Positions 52,284-61,784 of a stretch of 64,000 bases of DNA are shown here, piece by piece. Position numbers and translations under genes: made by a program. Below the pieces are notes generated by a model, which ran no database searches, was not told the origin of the DNA, and saw only the letters and a program-made list of their open reading frames with translations. How positions within the stretch are numbered: position 1 is the first letter of the stretch; the number at the start of each line of letters is the position of its first letter. The stretch lies in the NCBI GenBank assembly GCA_029261655.1, contig JAJDAY010000017.1:62001-126000 (forward strand), in the 5' to 3' direction. The stretch comes from Nitrospinaceae bacterium (GTDB taxonomy: Bacteria; Nitrospinota; Nitrospinia; Nitrospinales; VA-1).

Positions 52284-53522
52284 ATGGGTTTGATCAGTTC
52301 GTTATTTACCGGGGTGTCTGGTCTTCAAAGTAACGGCGAGGCGTTGAACGTGATTGGCGACAACATCGCCAACGTCAACACCGTCGGTTTTAAAGGAAGC
52401 AAGGCGGTTTTCAGCGATGTTTTCAGCACCCTGCTCGCCAACGGCGACACCACCAGTCAGGTAGGCCGGGGCGCTCAATTGCAGAGTGTCTTGCAGTCGT
52501 TTTCTCAGGGGGCTTTCGAGGCGTCTTCCAATGCATTGGATTTGGCAGTGGACGGTTCCGGGTTTTTCACCGTCAACAACGGCCAGGGAAATTTTTATAC
52601 CCGGAATGGACAATTTCGCTTAAACGATCAGGGAGTGGTCCAGGCTTCAACCGGGGAAACCCTGCAAGGCTTTAGAATAACAAGTGGCGTTACCTCATCG
52701 GCCCTCACAGATATCGACCTGGCGGGAGTGCAGTCTGCGCCAGTGGCAAGCACCACCTTCGCTCTGGGCGCTAATCTCAACGCGGCTTCGTCAGGGGGAA
52801 CCACTTTCACGTCGCCTGTGACCCTTTTCAACTCCGTGGGTTCTCAGGTGATTTTAAGTGTCGCCTTCACTAAAGCTACCACCGGCAATACTTGGGACTT
52901 TGTCGCCACCCCCTCTCAGGGAACCGTATCATCAGGGGGAACCGGGTCCGTATCCTTCGACACGACCGGTCAGCTTTCAGCGGTTAACGGCGGGGCTTTG
53001 GCAGATCTTTCGATCGTTGTTGACTATTCCGCCGCCAACCCACCTGCGGCCACGCAAACCCTGAACTGGGATCTGGTCGATTCCTCTGGCGCCACCAATC
53101 GCAGGCTCACGGGATTCGCCGCGCAGTCGAACAACAACTCTCTGGTGCAGGACGGTTTCCCGACAGGAACCCTGCTTGGATTGTCCACCAATTCCGATGG
53201 CGTTATTTCCGGTCTGTTCAACAACGGCCAGTCTGAAGATTTATTTCAGGTCGCCCTCGCTGATTTTTTGTCGCCGGTGGGGTTGAGCCGGGTCGGACAA
53301 AATCTGTTTGCCGAATCGAATCAATCGGGTCAGCCCATCATCGGCGCCGCCAATACCGGCGGGTTTGGCGGTATTCTGGGCAGTTCTCTGGAATTGTCCA
53401 ACGTGGATCTGGCATCCGAATTCGTCACCATGATCCAGACCCAGCAGGCGTTCCAGGCGGCGGCCCGGGTCATCACCACCACCGACGACCTGTTGACGGA
53501 AACCGTGAACCTGGTTCGTTAA
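52284..53522 (+). CDS. flgE: Flagellar hook protein
   Basis: A 412-residue hook protein. The N-terminal flagellar-rod motif is SLFTGVSGLQSNGEALNVIG, then DNIANVNTVGFKGSKAVFSD. The central D1/D2 domains carry DLAVDGSGFFTV, and the C terminus SSLELSNVDLASEFVTMIQT, then QQAFQAAARVITTTDDLL. Normal for FlgE, on the short side. AAGGAG SD; 24 bases after flgD. Ends at the terminator at 53553. Confidence 0.94.
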   Translation: MGLISSLFTGVSGLQSNGEALNVIGDNIANVNTVGFKGSKAVFSDVFSTLLANGDTTSQVGRGAQLQSVLQSFSQGAFEASSNALDLAVDGSGFFTVNNGQGNFYTRNGQFRLNDQGVVQASTGETLQGFRITSGVTSSALTDIDLAGVQSAPVASTTFALGANLNAASSGGTTFTSPVTLFNSVGSQVILSVAFTKATTGNTWDFVATPSQGTVSSGGTGSVSFDTTGQLSAVNGGALADLSIVVDYSAANPPAATQTLNWDLVDSSGATNRRLTGFAAQSNNNSLVQDGFPTGTLLGLSTNSDGVISGLFNNGQSEDLFQVALADFLSPVGLSRVGQNLFAESNQSGQPIIGAANTGGFGGILGSSLELSNVDLASEFVTMIQTQQAFQAAARVITTTDDLLTETVNLVR

Positions 53523-53552
53523 ACGATAGCAATAGATTCAGGTTCTCTTTTA

Positions 53553-53582
53553 AGGCCCGGGTTTTTCCCGGGCCTTTTTTTT
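53553..53582 (+). terminator. Rho-independent terminator of the fliK-flgD-flgE operon
   Basis: GGCCCGGG (53555-53562), TTTTT loop, CCCGGGCC (53568-53575), then T7: a perfect 8-bp stem with T tract, 30 bases after flgE. Confidence 0.95.
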
Positions 53583-53639
53583 GCGATATTTTTAAGTCCG
53601 CGGTTTGGGTTCTCAAAATTTTTTTGTTACATTGTCGGC

Positions 53640-54557
53640 ATGAACAAGGACCGCCACATTCAGGATGTCAAATCCGCCACCCTTCTCAGGTTTAACGAAC
53701 TTTGGAAACGAAATTTTCGTTTCAACCAGAACGCGCTCAAGAGCAACCCCGGCGTTTCGTCGCTGAAAAACAAATTTAAAAACTACCCCGGAATTGTGGT
53801 CGGCGCGGGTCCTTCGCTGGATAAAAATATTCAATTCCTCGTCCAGGCAAAAGACAAAGCCGTCATCATTGCCAGTGACGCCGCCCTCAAACCTCTCATG
53901 GCGCACGGCATCGTGCCCTCTTTTGTCGCTTGTCTGGACCCGCAGGATGACATCGCAAAATTTTTTAAGGGTTTGCCCACACGGGCAATGACCTTGATTG
54001 CGCCCTCGATCATCCACCCAAGAGTGCTTGACCTGTGGGAAGGTAGTGTGGTGTTTTACAGTAAATTTGCGCCGGACATCCCAACCCTCACTGAAATCCA
54101 AAAACAGCTTCCGCACCTTGGGCACCTCACCCCCGGCGGAACCGTGTTGTCGATCGCTTATGATCTGGCTTTTCAAATGGGAACCGATCCGATCCTGTTT
54201 GTGGGCCAGGACCTGTCTTATCCAAGAAAAAAAACCCACAGCCGGGAGGGCGAAAACGCCGAAGAAAATCTGGAGACCACATTTATGCGGCAACAGGAAA
54301 ACATGGTGTTGGAAACCGACATTCACGGCCGCAGTCTGCCGACGCTCAAAGCCATGTCCGTTTCCAAACAATGGTTCGACTGGGCATTCACGACGTGGAA
54401 ACGGGAAGGGTCGGTCACGATCATCAATTGCAGTGAAGCAGGCATTTTGCGGGACCATTGCGGTCGCATGCTTTTGAGTGAGGCGATTTATAAATTTTGT
54501 CGAAAAAAAGTGAACGTCGCCTGGGCCCTGAAAAAAGCCTTGAACCGAAAAAGGTGA
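53640..54557 (+). CDS. DUF115/MptE-like protein (possible motility accessory factor)
   Basis: A 305-residue protein with the DUF115 core: GIVVGAGPSLDKNIQFL, IIASDAALKPLMAHGIVPSF, VACLDPQD, then HLGHLTPGGTVLSIAYDLAF, and PILFVGQDLSYP. This Rossmann-like family includes 6-hydroxymethylpterin diphosphokinase (MptE) and the glycosyltransferase-like flagellar Maf proteins. Location just after hook genes favours the flagellar or glycosylation role. Cytoplasmic. Confidence 0.8.
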   Translation: MNKDRHIQDVKSATLLRFNELWKRNFRFNQNALKSNPGVSSLKNKFKNYPGIVVGAGPSLDKNIQFLVQAKDKAVIIASDAALKPLMAHGIVPSFVACLDPQDDIAKFFKGLPTRAMTLIAPSIIHPRVLDLWEGSVVFYSKFAPDIPTLTEIQKQLPHLGHLTPGGTVLSIAYDLAFQMGTDPILFVGQDLSYPRKKTHSREGENAEENLETTFMRQQENMVLETDIHGRSLPTLKAMSVSKQWFDWAFTTWKREGSVTIINCSEAGILRDHCGRMLLSEAIYKFCRKKVNVAWALKKALNRKR

Positions 54558-54620
54558 CCCCGATATCGCCAGAAAAGATTGACGTGCCTGGGTTTCATCG
54601 CCAACGATAATGGGACGTTC

Positions 54621-55373
54621 TTATAATTGAAACTCCATCCCGTCTTCCGCAAAAAATAATTCGCCCGTGTATGTCCGGGCCACAATGTTACGAAATTCGG
54701 TCAGGTCGCAGGGGGGATAGAAATGGGTGAGGCAAAGTTTTTTACATTGAGATTTTTGGGCGAGCTGAGCGGCGGGCGTGGGCGATAAATGGCCGTCTAT
54801 TTTCAATTCGTCCGGCGTCGCGCATTCCAGGATCATCAGGTCGGCGTTTTTTCCAAGTTCGATCATTGCGTCGCAGGTATCCGTGTCGCCTGAAAACGCC
54901 GCGACTTTTCCCTGTTCGTCGATGATCCGGTAACCACGGCTGATTGGCAGATGGTTCACTTTCTTCGTGGTGACGGTCAAGCCTTCATACTCACGGGTTT
55001 CTTCATCCTGTTCGATGATTTCAACCGCATACGTCTTTGGCGTCACCCAACCGTTATAGGTTTTAAGGAGTCGGTCAAAAAATTTTTTGAATCCGGGTCC
55101 GGCGACAATCTCGAGTTTTTTTTCCCGCGGCGCTAAAGGATAACGGCAGGCGAACAGCAGGGGGATGAGATCGTAGATGTGGTCGGGGTGATTGTGAGTG
55201 ATATAGATACGGTCAATATCCTGATAATTGATTTTTAACCGTAACAGCTGGTGCAGGGTTCCGTAGCCGCAATCGACGAGGGAAATTTTCCCCGCGTTCT
55301 GGATGAGAATTCCCGATGAGTTGCGTTCAAGCGAAGGCACCATGGTGCCGGAACCGAGAATGGTGATTTTCAT
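54621..55373 (-). CDS. MBL-fold metallohydrolase (RNase Z-like)
   Basis: A 250-residue protein: SGTMVPSLERNSSGI, the metal motif THNHPDHIYDL, AFSGDTDTCDAM (Asp ligand), LILECAT and LSPTPAAQLAQ, LTHFYP (last His). Ligands for two zinc ions are in place. It has the short, single-domain form related to RNase Z/PhnP-like phosphodiesterases. Substrate unknown. Confidence 0.85.
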   Translation of the reverse strand: MKITILGSGTMVPSLERNSSGILIQNAGKISLVDCGYGTLHQLLRLKINYQDIDRIYITHNHPDHIYDLIPLLFACRYPLAPREKKLEIVAGPGFKKFFDRLLKTYNGWVTPKTYAVEIIEQDEETREYEGLTVTTKKVNHLPISRGYRIIDEQGKVAAFSGDTDTCDAMIELGKNADLMILECATPDELKIDGHLSPTPAAQLAQKSQCKKLCLTHFYPPCDLTEFRNIVARTYTGELFFAEDGMEFQL

Positions 55374-55391
55374 GGGGATTATCGAAGGCGG

Positions 55392-55658
55392 CTAATAAGA
55401 AGCTTTGATGGCTGATAAAACCGTGCTCTCCATATTGGACCATTTGGCGCCGGCCTGTTTGTTGACGGTCACAAAGTCCGCCATCAGAAATACCTGTTCA
55501 ACGCCTTCGATGGCAAACAGGGCTTTTGCGACCGGACAATCGCCAGACTCGGCGGAATTTTTATAGGTTTTGTAGCCCGACTCAATGGCCGGACAGTTGA
55601 GGGTGTATTTCATTGCGTGTTCGTTGGGAGTGGTGGAAACGGTCACTTCGACAGCCAT
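55392..55658 (-). CDS. Stand-alone Nfu/NifU N-terminal-type domain
   Basis: An 88-residue protein like the N-terminal part of NfuA/Nfu scaffolds: PNEHAMKYTLNCPAIESG, CPVAKALFAIEGVEQVFLMA and DFVTVNKQAGAKWSNMEST. The CxxC-containing Fe-S domain is absent, so it does not hold a cluster itself; it may help cluster delivery. Follows the MBL gene on the same strand. Confidence 0.85.
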   Translation of the reverse strand: MAVEVTVSTTPNEHAMKYTLNCPAIESGYKTYKNSAESGDCPVAKALFAIEGVEQVFLMADFVTVNKQAGAKWSNMESTVLSAIKASY

Positions 55659-55718
55659 ATGATTTTCTCCGTTTAAAATTCTAAATACATTTATTTGAAA
55701 AAAGACTGAAACCTGGGT

Positions 55719-56918
55719 CTAGGCTTCGGCGTTTTTCGGTTGCGGGCGAAAAATTCCGAAAGAGCTGGTGTACCCGTGCAGAAAAGTGGCTTTTCCCACG
55801 GGTCCGATCTCGCCGTTACAGAAAAACCCGCCCAGCGGGACTTCGCCCAATTTGTCTTTGAACATGTCGGTGTCGTGGTTGCGCCTGCCGTATAAATATT
55901 GTCCGCGTCCCAGACAGGAAAACAGCAGCGCCCCCGCCGCGTCATCGGCTTTACCGCCAGATTGATAGCGCGACAGCAACAGCTCCAGATCTTTTGCGGA
56001 CATGACTTTATCGCGCAGGTGAAACTGCACCAGCTGGCCTTCTCTTAAGAGCGATCCGATGGCAAGCGCCCCGGATTGATGGTCCACACCCATGAGGTTG
56101 CGGATTAAAAAATCTCCGTGACCGGGATCGTCCTTCATGGGGTCCATTTCGATTCCCAGAAACAAAGAGGTCTTCATCAGGTCGCGGTCGTTTTCGCTCA
56201 AGGTTTCGTTGATTTCCTGCAAAATTTCCATCGGCGGGGTGTTGTCCAGTTTGAGCAACATGTTCTGCTTGCATTCTGTGATCAGCATGGTTTTTCCAAT
56301 GGGGCGGCACCCCTGGGCCACGATGGTGTCCATTTCGATGTTGCCGCTGAGAGCCACCCCGATCAGGCCCTGGGAATATATTTTGTCTCCCAGATAAAGC
56401 GCGTTGCCGCCGGGGGACTGAGAGCCGCTCGCAAGTCCTCCGACAATCTTACAGCCGGGATACGCGAAGTCCATTCCTGAAAGAAACTCTTCGCCCTGAA
56501 ACGAAAACGGATCGGCAATTAAAATAAATTGCGGATGATTTTCGGCGGGAACTTTCAGCCAGTCGCGCCAGACACCGGGGCCGGTATCCTGATTGGGCAA
56601 CGAATTCGTTTCGGTCTGGATGGGTTGAAGGTTCACTCCCGGCAAGTGAGCGGATGTGATGCTGAACGCCGGTTGCTGTTCCACCTCCTGGCCCTGGCCA
56701 ATGATGCCGCCGCCTGAGCAACCGATCAGCAGTCCGGGGTCGAACCGTTTCTTTATCAGGGAAGAAATTTCGTGATAGCGCTCGGCAAAATCCGGTGAAA
56801 TAAAAATGACCGTGAGGTCCGGTGCTTTTCCATCCAGTTGCGCGAGGATGCTCTCGGAAGCTTCTTCGATTCCGGATTCAATATTATCCTGGGTTGTTAT
56901 GGCTGACGCCCACTTCAT
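55719..56918 (-). CDS. FIST-domain sensory protein
   Basis: A 399-residue protein with FIST N (AITTQDNIESGIEEASESIL, LLIGCSGGGIIGQGQEVE, GCKIVGGLASGSQSPGGNAL) and FIST C (FLGIEMDPM, GHGDFLIRNLMGV, VPLGGFFCNGEIGPVG, FLHGYTSSFGIF). Such proteins are predicted small-ligand sensors, often of amino acids, acting with histidine kinases or chemotaxis. Here it stands alone, with no signalling partner adjacent. Confidence 0.85.
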   Translation of the reverse strand: MKWASAITTQDNIESGIEEASESILAQLDGKAPDLTVIFISPDFAERYHEISSLIKKRFDPGLLIGCSGGGIIGQGQEVEQQPAFSITSAHLPGVNLQPIQTETNSLPNQDTGPGVWRDWLKVPAENHPQFILIADPFSFQGEEFLSGMDFAYPGCKIVGGLASGSQSPGGNALYLGDKIYSQGLIGVALSGNIEMDTIVAQGCRPIGKTMLITECKQNMLLKLDNTPPMEILQEINETLSENDRDLMKTSLFLGIEMDPMKDDPGHGDFLIRNLMGVDHQSGALAIGSLLREGQLVQFHLRDKVMSAKDLELLLSRYQSGGKADDAAGALLFSCLGRGQYLYGRRNHDTDMFKDKLGEVPLGGFFCNGEIGPVGKATFLHGYTSSFGIFRPQPKNAEA

Positions 56919-57027
56919 GGAAAACTCCTAGAAAAGAGATCTCTAATCATTCGTTGATTCATTGCCTGACCACTCGCCGGCCCTTATTTCATGAGGGACT
57001 CACGGATGACGCCCTTTTTTTAAGATG

Positions 57028-58476
57028 CTAATCCTTTGTTGGGGATTCGCATGAAAAAAAATCAATCACCGATTCCGCCGCCCGCGTGCCGTTCTGTATG
57101 CAGTCCGGTATTCCGATACCGGTGTAAGCGCTTCCGGTGAGAAACAGTCCGGGGAAGGCCTGCAATTCTTTTTGCACCGATTCGATCAATGCCGCATGTC
57201 CGACCCGATACTGTACATTGGATTTTTTGTTGTGGAAGACTTTACAGATTTCGGGTTCCTGATGGATGCCCATGAGATCGGCAAGTTCCTTTTTGACCAT
57301 CTTTCGGATGGCATCCTCCTCCTGTTCCGCCAGGTCTTCATTCAAGGCGCCGCCGACAAAGCACCGGAGCATGACGAACCCGTCGGGTGTGCGATGGGGG
57401 AATTTGGAAGACGTCCACGTGCAGGCCAGAATTTTACGGCCCTCGGTCCGGGGGACGACGAACCCAAACCCGTTCAACGGATGTGAAAACCCTTCCTTGC
57501 GGTAAGCCAAGGTGACGGTCGCTGTGGAAACGTATTTGATTTGATTCAATAAATCCGCCACTTTGGGCGCGATGGGTTGCAGAAAACCCGCCGACAATTT
57601 TGCCGGCGTGGCGAACATGACGGAGTCCGCATCAATGGTGTCTCCATCTTCCAAAACCACCCTCCATGAAGTAGACGTTCCCTTTGTCACCTCCTGTACT
57701 TTGGCGTCGGTGCGAAAAGTCACGTCGGGCGATTTTTCGATCACCGCGTCCACCATTTCTCCCAGGCCGTTTTTGAGCGTCATGAATAATGAAAACGGCT
57801 GGTGGTTTTTCCCGGGACCGGGGGGGGCGGGTTTTTGCATGAGTTGCTGGCGTTTTCTGGCCAGCATCCCCAGAATGAGGGAGCGGTATTTTTTTTCTGT
57901 CTGCACAAACATCGGGAAGGTGCTGTGAATGCTCATGGTCTCAGGGTCGCTCGCGTAAATCCCGGCGAGCATCGGTTCGGCCATTTTCCTGAGCGCTTCC
58001 TCGCCCATCCGCCGACGCACGAAAGAAGCCAGGCTCTCATCGCCATTGCCTCGTTTTTTGGGAATGATCAAGTCCAGCGCCATGCGCGCTTTGCCCTGCA
58101 GGCTGAACAGCGGTGTGAATGCAAACGGCAGGAATTTGGTGGGTATCATCAGGCTGAGACCGTCCGGCATGGTCACCAGTTTTTTGCCGGTGTACACATA
58201 AGTTTTTGTTTGTTCCTGATTGGTGCCGACCAGCCGGTCGCCCAGGCCGAGTTTTTTGCACATCTCGACCGCCGCCGGTTTCTGGGAGATGAAGGAATCC
58301 GGTCCGCGTTCGATGACGAACCCGTCAAACCTTTCGGTGGCGATCTTGCCGCCAAACTGATTCGTCGCCTCAAGAACAACGCAGTCGAGTGATCCGCCGC
58401 GATCGATTTCTTCCTGCAGGCGGTGGGCCGCCGCCAGCCCGGCAATACCGCCGCCTATGATGACAATTTTTTTCAT
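57028..58476 (-). CDS. hemY: Protoporphyrinogen oxidase (HemY/HemG type)
   Basis: A 482-residue FAD enzyme: dinucleotide loop IIGGGIAGLAAAHRLQ, GGKIATERFDGFVIERGPDS (FAD and substrate motif), MLAGIYASDPETMSIHSTFP, LFLTGSAYTGIGIPDCIQNG (C-terminal FAD motif). It oxidises protoporphyrinogen IX to protoporphyrin IX with oxygen in heme synthesis. The ATG start has normal family length. Separated from the neighbours by about 70-110 bases. Confidence 0.92.
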   Translation of the reverse strand: MKKIVIIGGGIAGLAAAHRLQEEIDRGGSLDCVVLEATNQFGGKIATERFDGFVIERGPDSFISQKPAAVEMCKKLGLGDRLVGTNQEQTKTYVYTGKKLVTMPDGLSLMIPTKFLPFAFTPLFSLQGKARMALDLIIPKKRGNGDESLASFVRRRMGEEALRKMAEPMLAGIYASDPETMSIHSTFPMFVQTEKKYRSLILGMLARKRQQLMQKPAPPGPGKNHQPFSLFMTLKNGLGEMVDAVIEKSPDVTFRTDAKVQEVTKGTSTSWRVVLEDGDTIDADSVMFATPAKLSAGFLQPIAPKVADLLNQIKYVSTATVTLAYRKEGFSHPLNGFGFVVPRTEGRKILACTWTSSKFPHRTPDGFVMLRCFVGGALNEDLAEQEEDAIRKMVKKELADLMGIHQEPEICKVFHNKKSNVQYRVGHAALIESVQKELQAFPGLFLTGSAYTGIGIPDCIQNGTRAAESVIDFFSCESPTKD

Positions 58477-58544
58477 GGCGGCATTATGGCAGGTTTGGGA
58501 AAAACGTGCAATCGGATCAGGAATTTAGCCGGGACGAACTTTTT

Positions 58545-59537
58545 TTATTCATAGAGTTCGGCGACATAATCGCCGTAGCCGTTGTACTTCATGGTGGCGA
58601 AGATGTCTCCCGTGCCGATCATTTTCTCCCGCCGCTGCGACCAGCGCGGATGCGGGACATCCGGGTCGATGTTGGCCTCGAATCCGTATTCTTTTGGAAT
58701 GACGGTGTTCCAGAAGGTGCTGGGCCTGTTTTCGGTGAACTCGATTTTAACGATGGACTTGATGCTTTTGAATCCGTATTTCCACGGAGTCACCAGCCGG
58801 ATGGGAGCGCCGTGCTGGCCGGGCAGGTCGTGTCCGTATATTCCAGTGGCGACGAAAGCCAGTTCGTTCATCGCTTCCGCCATCGTCAGGGCTTCCGTGT
58901 AAGGCCAGGGCAGGTCGCTGAAACGTTTTTGCCCCGGTGCGACCGTCGGGTCGTCGAAGCTTGTGAACTTGATGTACTTTGCCTTATTTTCAGGCTGAAC
59001 TTTTTTGATCAGGTCCGACAAAGGAAAGCCGTTCCAGGGCACGACCATCGCCCAGGTTTCCACGCAACGGTGGCGGTACACGCGTTCCTCCACGTTCTTG
59101 AATGATTCAATAAAGTCGTCGATGGCATACACGCCGGGTTTTTCCACCAGCCCGCCGATCTCGATTTCCCAGGGCCTGGGCTTGAAAGCGTCGACGGTTT
59201 TCCACACCTCTTCTTTCTCGGCGGAGAACTCATAAAAGTTGTTGTACTTGAAGGCCGCATTTTCTTTTGTCATAGCCCGGCGGATGGTGAAGTCCGGGTT
59301 GCGGTTTAAATTTTCCAGGGGTTTCAGGCCCGCGACCCGATTGCTTCCCATCATCCATTCAGTGAGTTTGGTCTCCATGCCCTTGGCAAACGCTGGTGGC
59401 GCTAAAAGCCCTCCGGCAATTCCCGCCGTGGCAAAGCCCATCAGTTTCAGAAAATGGCGGCGATTGTTGAAGACATTTTCAGGCGTGATTTCTTTTTCTG
59501 GTCGTTGCCAGGTTTTTGGGAGGATCAGATGGCTCAT
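58545..59537 (-). CDS. msrP: Periplasmic methionine-sulfoxide reductase, molybdopterin subunit
   Basis: A 330-residue MsrP/YedY. Twin-arginine signal NNRRHFLKLMG (R26-R27), then AGGLLAPPAFA. Mo-ligand Cys is C158 in YRHRCVETWAMVVPWNG; GHDLPGQHGAPIRLVTPW and PHPRWSQRREKMIG complete the cofactor site. It repairs oxidised Met in periplasmic proteins, with electrons from the membrane. The usual heme subunit gene msrQ is not adjacent. Next gene hemY lies 68 bases away on the same strand. Confidence 0.93.
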   Translation of the reverse strand: MSHLILPKTWQRPEKEITPENVFNNRRHFLKLMGFATAGIAGGLLAPPAFAKGMETKLTEWMMGSNRVAGLKPLENLNRNPDFTIRRAMTKENAAFKYNNFYEFSAEKEEVWKTVDAFKPRPWEIEIGGLVEKPGVYAIDDFIESFKNVEERVYRHRCVETWAMVVPWNGFPLSDLIKKVQPENKAKYIKFTSFDDPTVAPGQKRFSDLPWPYTEALTMAEAMNELAFVATGIYGHDLPGQHGAPIRLVTPWKYGFKSIKSIVKIEFTENRPSTFWNTVIPKEYGFEANIDPDVPHPRWSQRREKMIGTGDIFATMKYNGYGDYVAELYE

Positions 59538-59624
59538 TGCATTTAACCTTTCAGGGGCCAGCCCCTGGAATGAGAAAAAATGGCTTTACGATATTTCAAG
59601 GCAGGAATTTGTTATAATTCCGGC

Positions 59625-60401
59625 ATGAATATTTTATGGCGATTTTGGGTCGTCACCTGCCTTATTTTATTATATCACTCCGTTGAGGCGGGTGCGCAAG
59701 AGGCATTTGAAAGGGCGTTCAAACCTTCCCAGATGATCAGCTTTGAGCTGTCGAAGAAAGAGTTGAAAAAAATCTATTGGCAGAACGGGCAAAATAAGAC
59801 GCTTCATTGCGGATGCCTGTTTGACAGGATTCAACAGCTGGCTCCGCAGGTGTGCGCTCATGGTACGAAAGGCCAAACCCCGGTCACGGAGCGAAAAATT
59901 TTAGACTGGGTCCATGCCGTCCCGGTCACGACTTTCGCCAAACCTCTGAAATGCTGGGACGAAGCCCTGTGCCAGGGGGGGCGGCTTGAGGGAGAAAACG
60001 GGTCTCGCTGTTGCAATGTGCTTTCACAAAAGTTCAAGAAAAGGGAGGCGGACATGCACAATCTTTTCCCCGCCATCGCTCCAGATGATAAGGAAGAAAT
60101 AGAACCCTCCCTCCTGTTTGGCGGGGTGGAGGAATACAAATACTGCAGTGAGCCGAACAAGCCGGTATTGAACCCAAGGCCCGGTGCGCTGGGGGACATC
60201 GCCCGCGCTTATTTTTATATGTCCCGTCTGTATAAGTTCGCGATCGCCCAGGACCTGGAAGACCGGTTGAGGAATTGGCATCTTGAAGACCCGCCGGACG
60301 CATGGGAAGAGGAGAGAAACACTCTCATCGAAATCGTTCAGGGCAATCGCAATCCCTTCATTGACCATCCCGAGTTTGTGGAGCGGGTGCGGGACTTTTA
60401 A
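59625..60401 (+). CDS. Secreted endonuclease I family nuclease
   Basis: A 258-residue protein with signal peptide (residues 1-22, ending VEAGA). Endonuclease I motifs: SKKELKKIYWQ, TLHCGCLFD, LDWVHAVPV (catalytic His of the EHxxP-like site), CNVLSQKFKKREADMHNLFP, ALGDIARAYFYMSRLY, VQGNRNPFIDHPEF. It degrades extracellular or periplasmic DNA (EndA/Vvn type). The chosen ATG is 45 bases into the open frame, just before the signal peptide, with no frame extension needed. Conserved Cys pairs support export. Confidence 0.85.
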   Translation: MNILWRFWVVTCLILLYHSVEAGAQEAFERAFKPSQMISFELSKKELKKIYWQNGQNKTLHCGCLFDRIQQLAPQVCAHGTKGQTPVTERKILDWVHAVPVTTFAKPLKCWDEALCQGGRLEGENGSRCCNVLSQKFKKREADMHNLFPAIAPDDKEEIEPSLLFGGVEEYKYCSEPNKPVLNPRPGALGDIARAYFYMSRLYKFAIAQDLEDRLRNWHLEDPPDAWEEERNTLIEIVQGNRNPFIDHPEFVERVRDF

Positions 60402-60445
60402 AACCCCTTAATATATTTCGCCGGAAATTTAAGCGCAAAGCAGGG

Positions 60446-60877
60446 CTAATTGCGCCTTTCGTAGACCGATGGCGGCAGGAGGGTGTTTTCATCGACCACG
60501 GCCTCGTTGAGTTGGGATGGGGACATGCCGATGGCTCCGCTCAAGTCGGCCCCGCGTAAATACGTTCCGCTCAGGTTAGCGCCTGCAATGTTGGCTCCTG
60601 TAAGATCAGCCCACATCAGGTCGGTCTCCTCCAGATTGGCATTTTGCAATTGAGCTTCGCTGAGATTGGCGTCCTGTAAATTGGCCCCGCGAAGGTCTGT
60701 CTGCTTGAGGTTGGCCTGCTTAAGGTCGGCTCCTTGCAGATTTGCTTCCACGAGGGTCGCGCCTTCAAAGTCGACCCTTTGCAGATTCGCATCTTCCAGT
60801 TCAGCTTTTTGCCCTTCATTACCCAGGGTGCGGAACCATCGGCGGTGGTTGGACAGTATTTGTTTCAGGTCTTCCAT
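60446..60877 (-). CDS. Pentapeptide-repeat protein
   Basis: About 143 residues from the ATG at 60877 (MEDLKQILSNHRRWFRTLGN), which begins with the ILxxHxxW helix commonly found in this family; the longer frame upstream lacks it. Residues about 24-115 are uninterrupted A(D/N)LxX pentapeptides (LEDANLQRVDFEGATLVEAN, LQGADLKQANLKQTDLRG) forming a right-handed quadrilateral helix. Members mimic DNA or act as scaffolds; no specific role can be given. Confidence 0.85.
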   Translation of the reverse strand: MEDLKQILSNHRRWFRTLGNEGQKAELEDANLQRVDFEGATLVEANLQGADLKQANLKQTDLRGANLQDANLSEAQLQNANLEETDLMWADLTGANIAGANLSGTYLRGADLSGAIGMSPSQLNEAVVDENTLLPPSVYERRN

Positions 60878-61041
60878 CTCAACGCTCAAGTTTTTGAACC
60901 AACCCTTTGAACCAACCCGTAGTCTAGCGGTTCCTTGACGCGAAGAAAACAAGAATGGGGAATCCTCCAAGAATTCCCCATTCTCATCTGGCCTTCCGGG
61001 CTTTCGTCCCTGACAAGAACATTTCTAAAGCCGCGATTCAT

Positions 61042-61488
61042 TCAGTAACGATTGTTAGGCGATGAGTGTCGGCCGTGTCCCTTGTTGTGGCCATTGTCAT
61101 GGCGCAAATGATGGTTGCGGTGATTGCTGTATCCTGAATACCCGCCTCCCCGGTAGTAATTGTTGTAACCGCGGTAAGGTCTTTGGTAGAAATTGCGATA
61201 GGGTTTATAGTAAGGACGGTAATGATTGAACCGGAATCCCCGGTTATGCCCGAATCGATGACTGCGAAAATGCCGATTATACCGGTGTCCTTTATAATAA
61301 TGCCGGTGGCCTCCGCCGTAGCGCCTGGTGACTAAAGTTGCGGTCACGCCATCTCCCCCCTGAAACCCATTCAGATAAAGACCCGTTGAAGTTGGTGTGG
61401 CTACCCGGCTGTTGGACAGGGCAAATGCATCGGTGTTGACTGCAAACACCCCTAAAACCGCCGATAAAATAAAGAATGTCTTTTTCAT
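61042..61488 (-). CDS. Secreted His/Tyr/Arg/Gly-rich protein
   Basis: A 148-residue protein from ATG 61488 (GGAGG SD directly upstream), with signal peptide (MKKTFFILSAVLGVFAVNTD, then AFA). After it, a low-complexity stretch of RRYGGGHRHYYKGHRY and YYRGGGYSGYSNHRNHH type; the last residues include GHNKGHGRHS. Likely an extracytoplasmic metal-binding or cell-surface protein; family not recognised. Confidence 0.6.
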   Translation of the reverse strand: MKKTFFILSAVLGVFAVNTDAFALSNSRVATPTSTGLYLNGFQGGDGVTATLVTRRYGGGHRHYYKGHRYNRHFRSHRFGHNRGFRFNHYRPYYKPYRNFYQRPYRGYNNYYRGGGYSGYSNHRNHHLRHDNGHNKGHGRHSSPNNRY

Positions 61489-61784
61489 AGCGAGACCTCC
61501 TCGTTGCATTATTGGTTTCCAGGCGCAATTTCACTTTACTTTTTGACGCCTGGATTTTATAATAATAAGTGCATATATTTTTGATGTCAATAATATAATT
61601 AAAATTTTTTCTAATGTTTCGCAATCACCTGAAACCGGGTTGGAAAGGTCTGTATTCAAAGAGAAGCCATTGATAATAAATAAGAATACACCTAAGATTG
61701 ACTTCAATAATAAATCTAATATTTATTGTAACGAGGTGCTGAATCTGTTAGATTTAGCCGATTTTATTTTCGAGGAAGAATGGT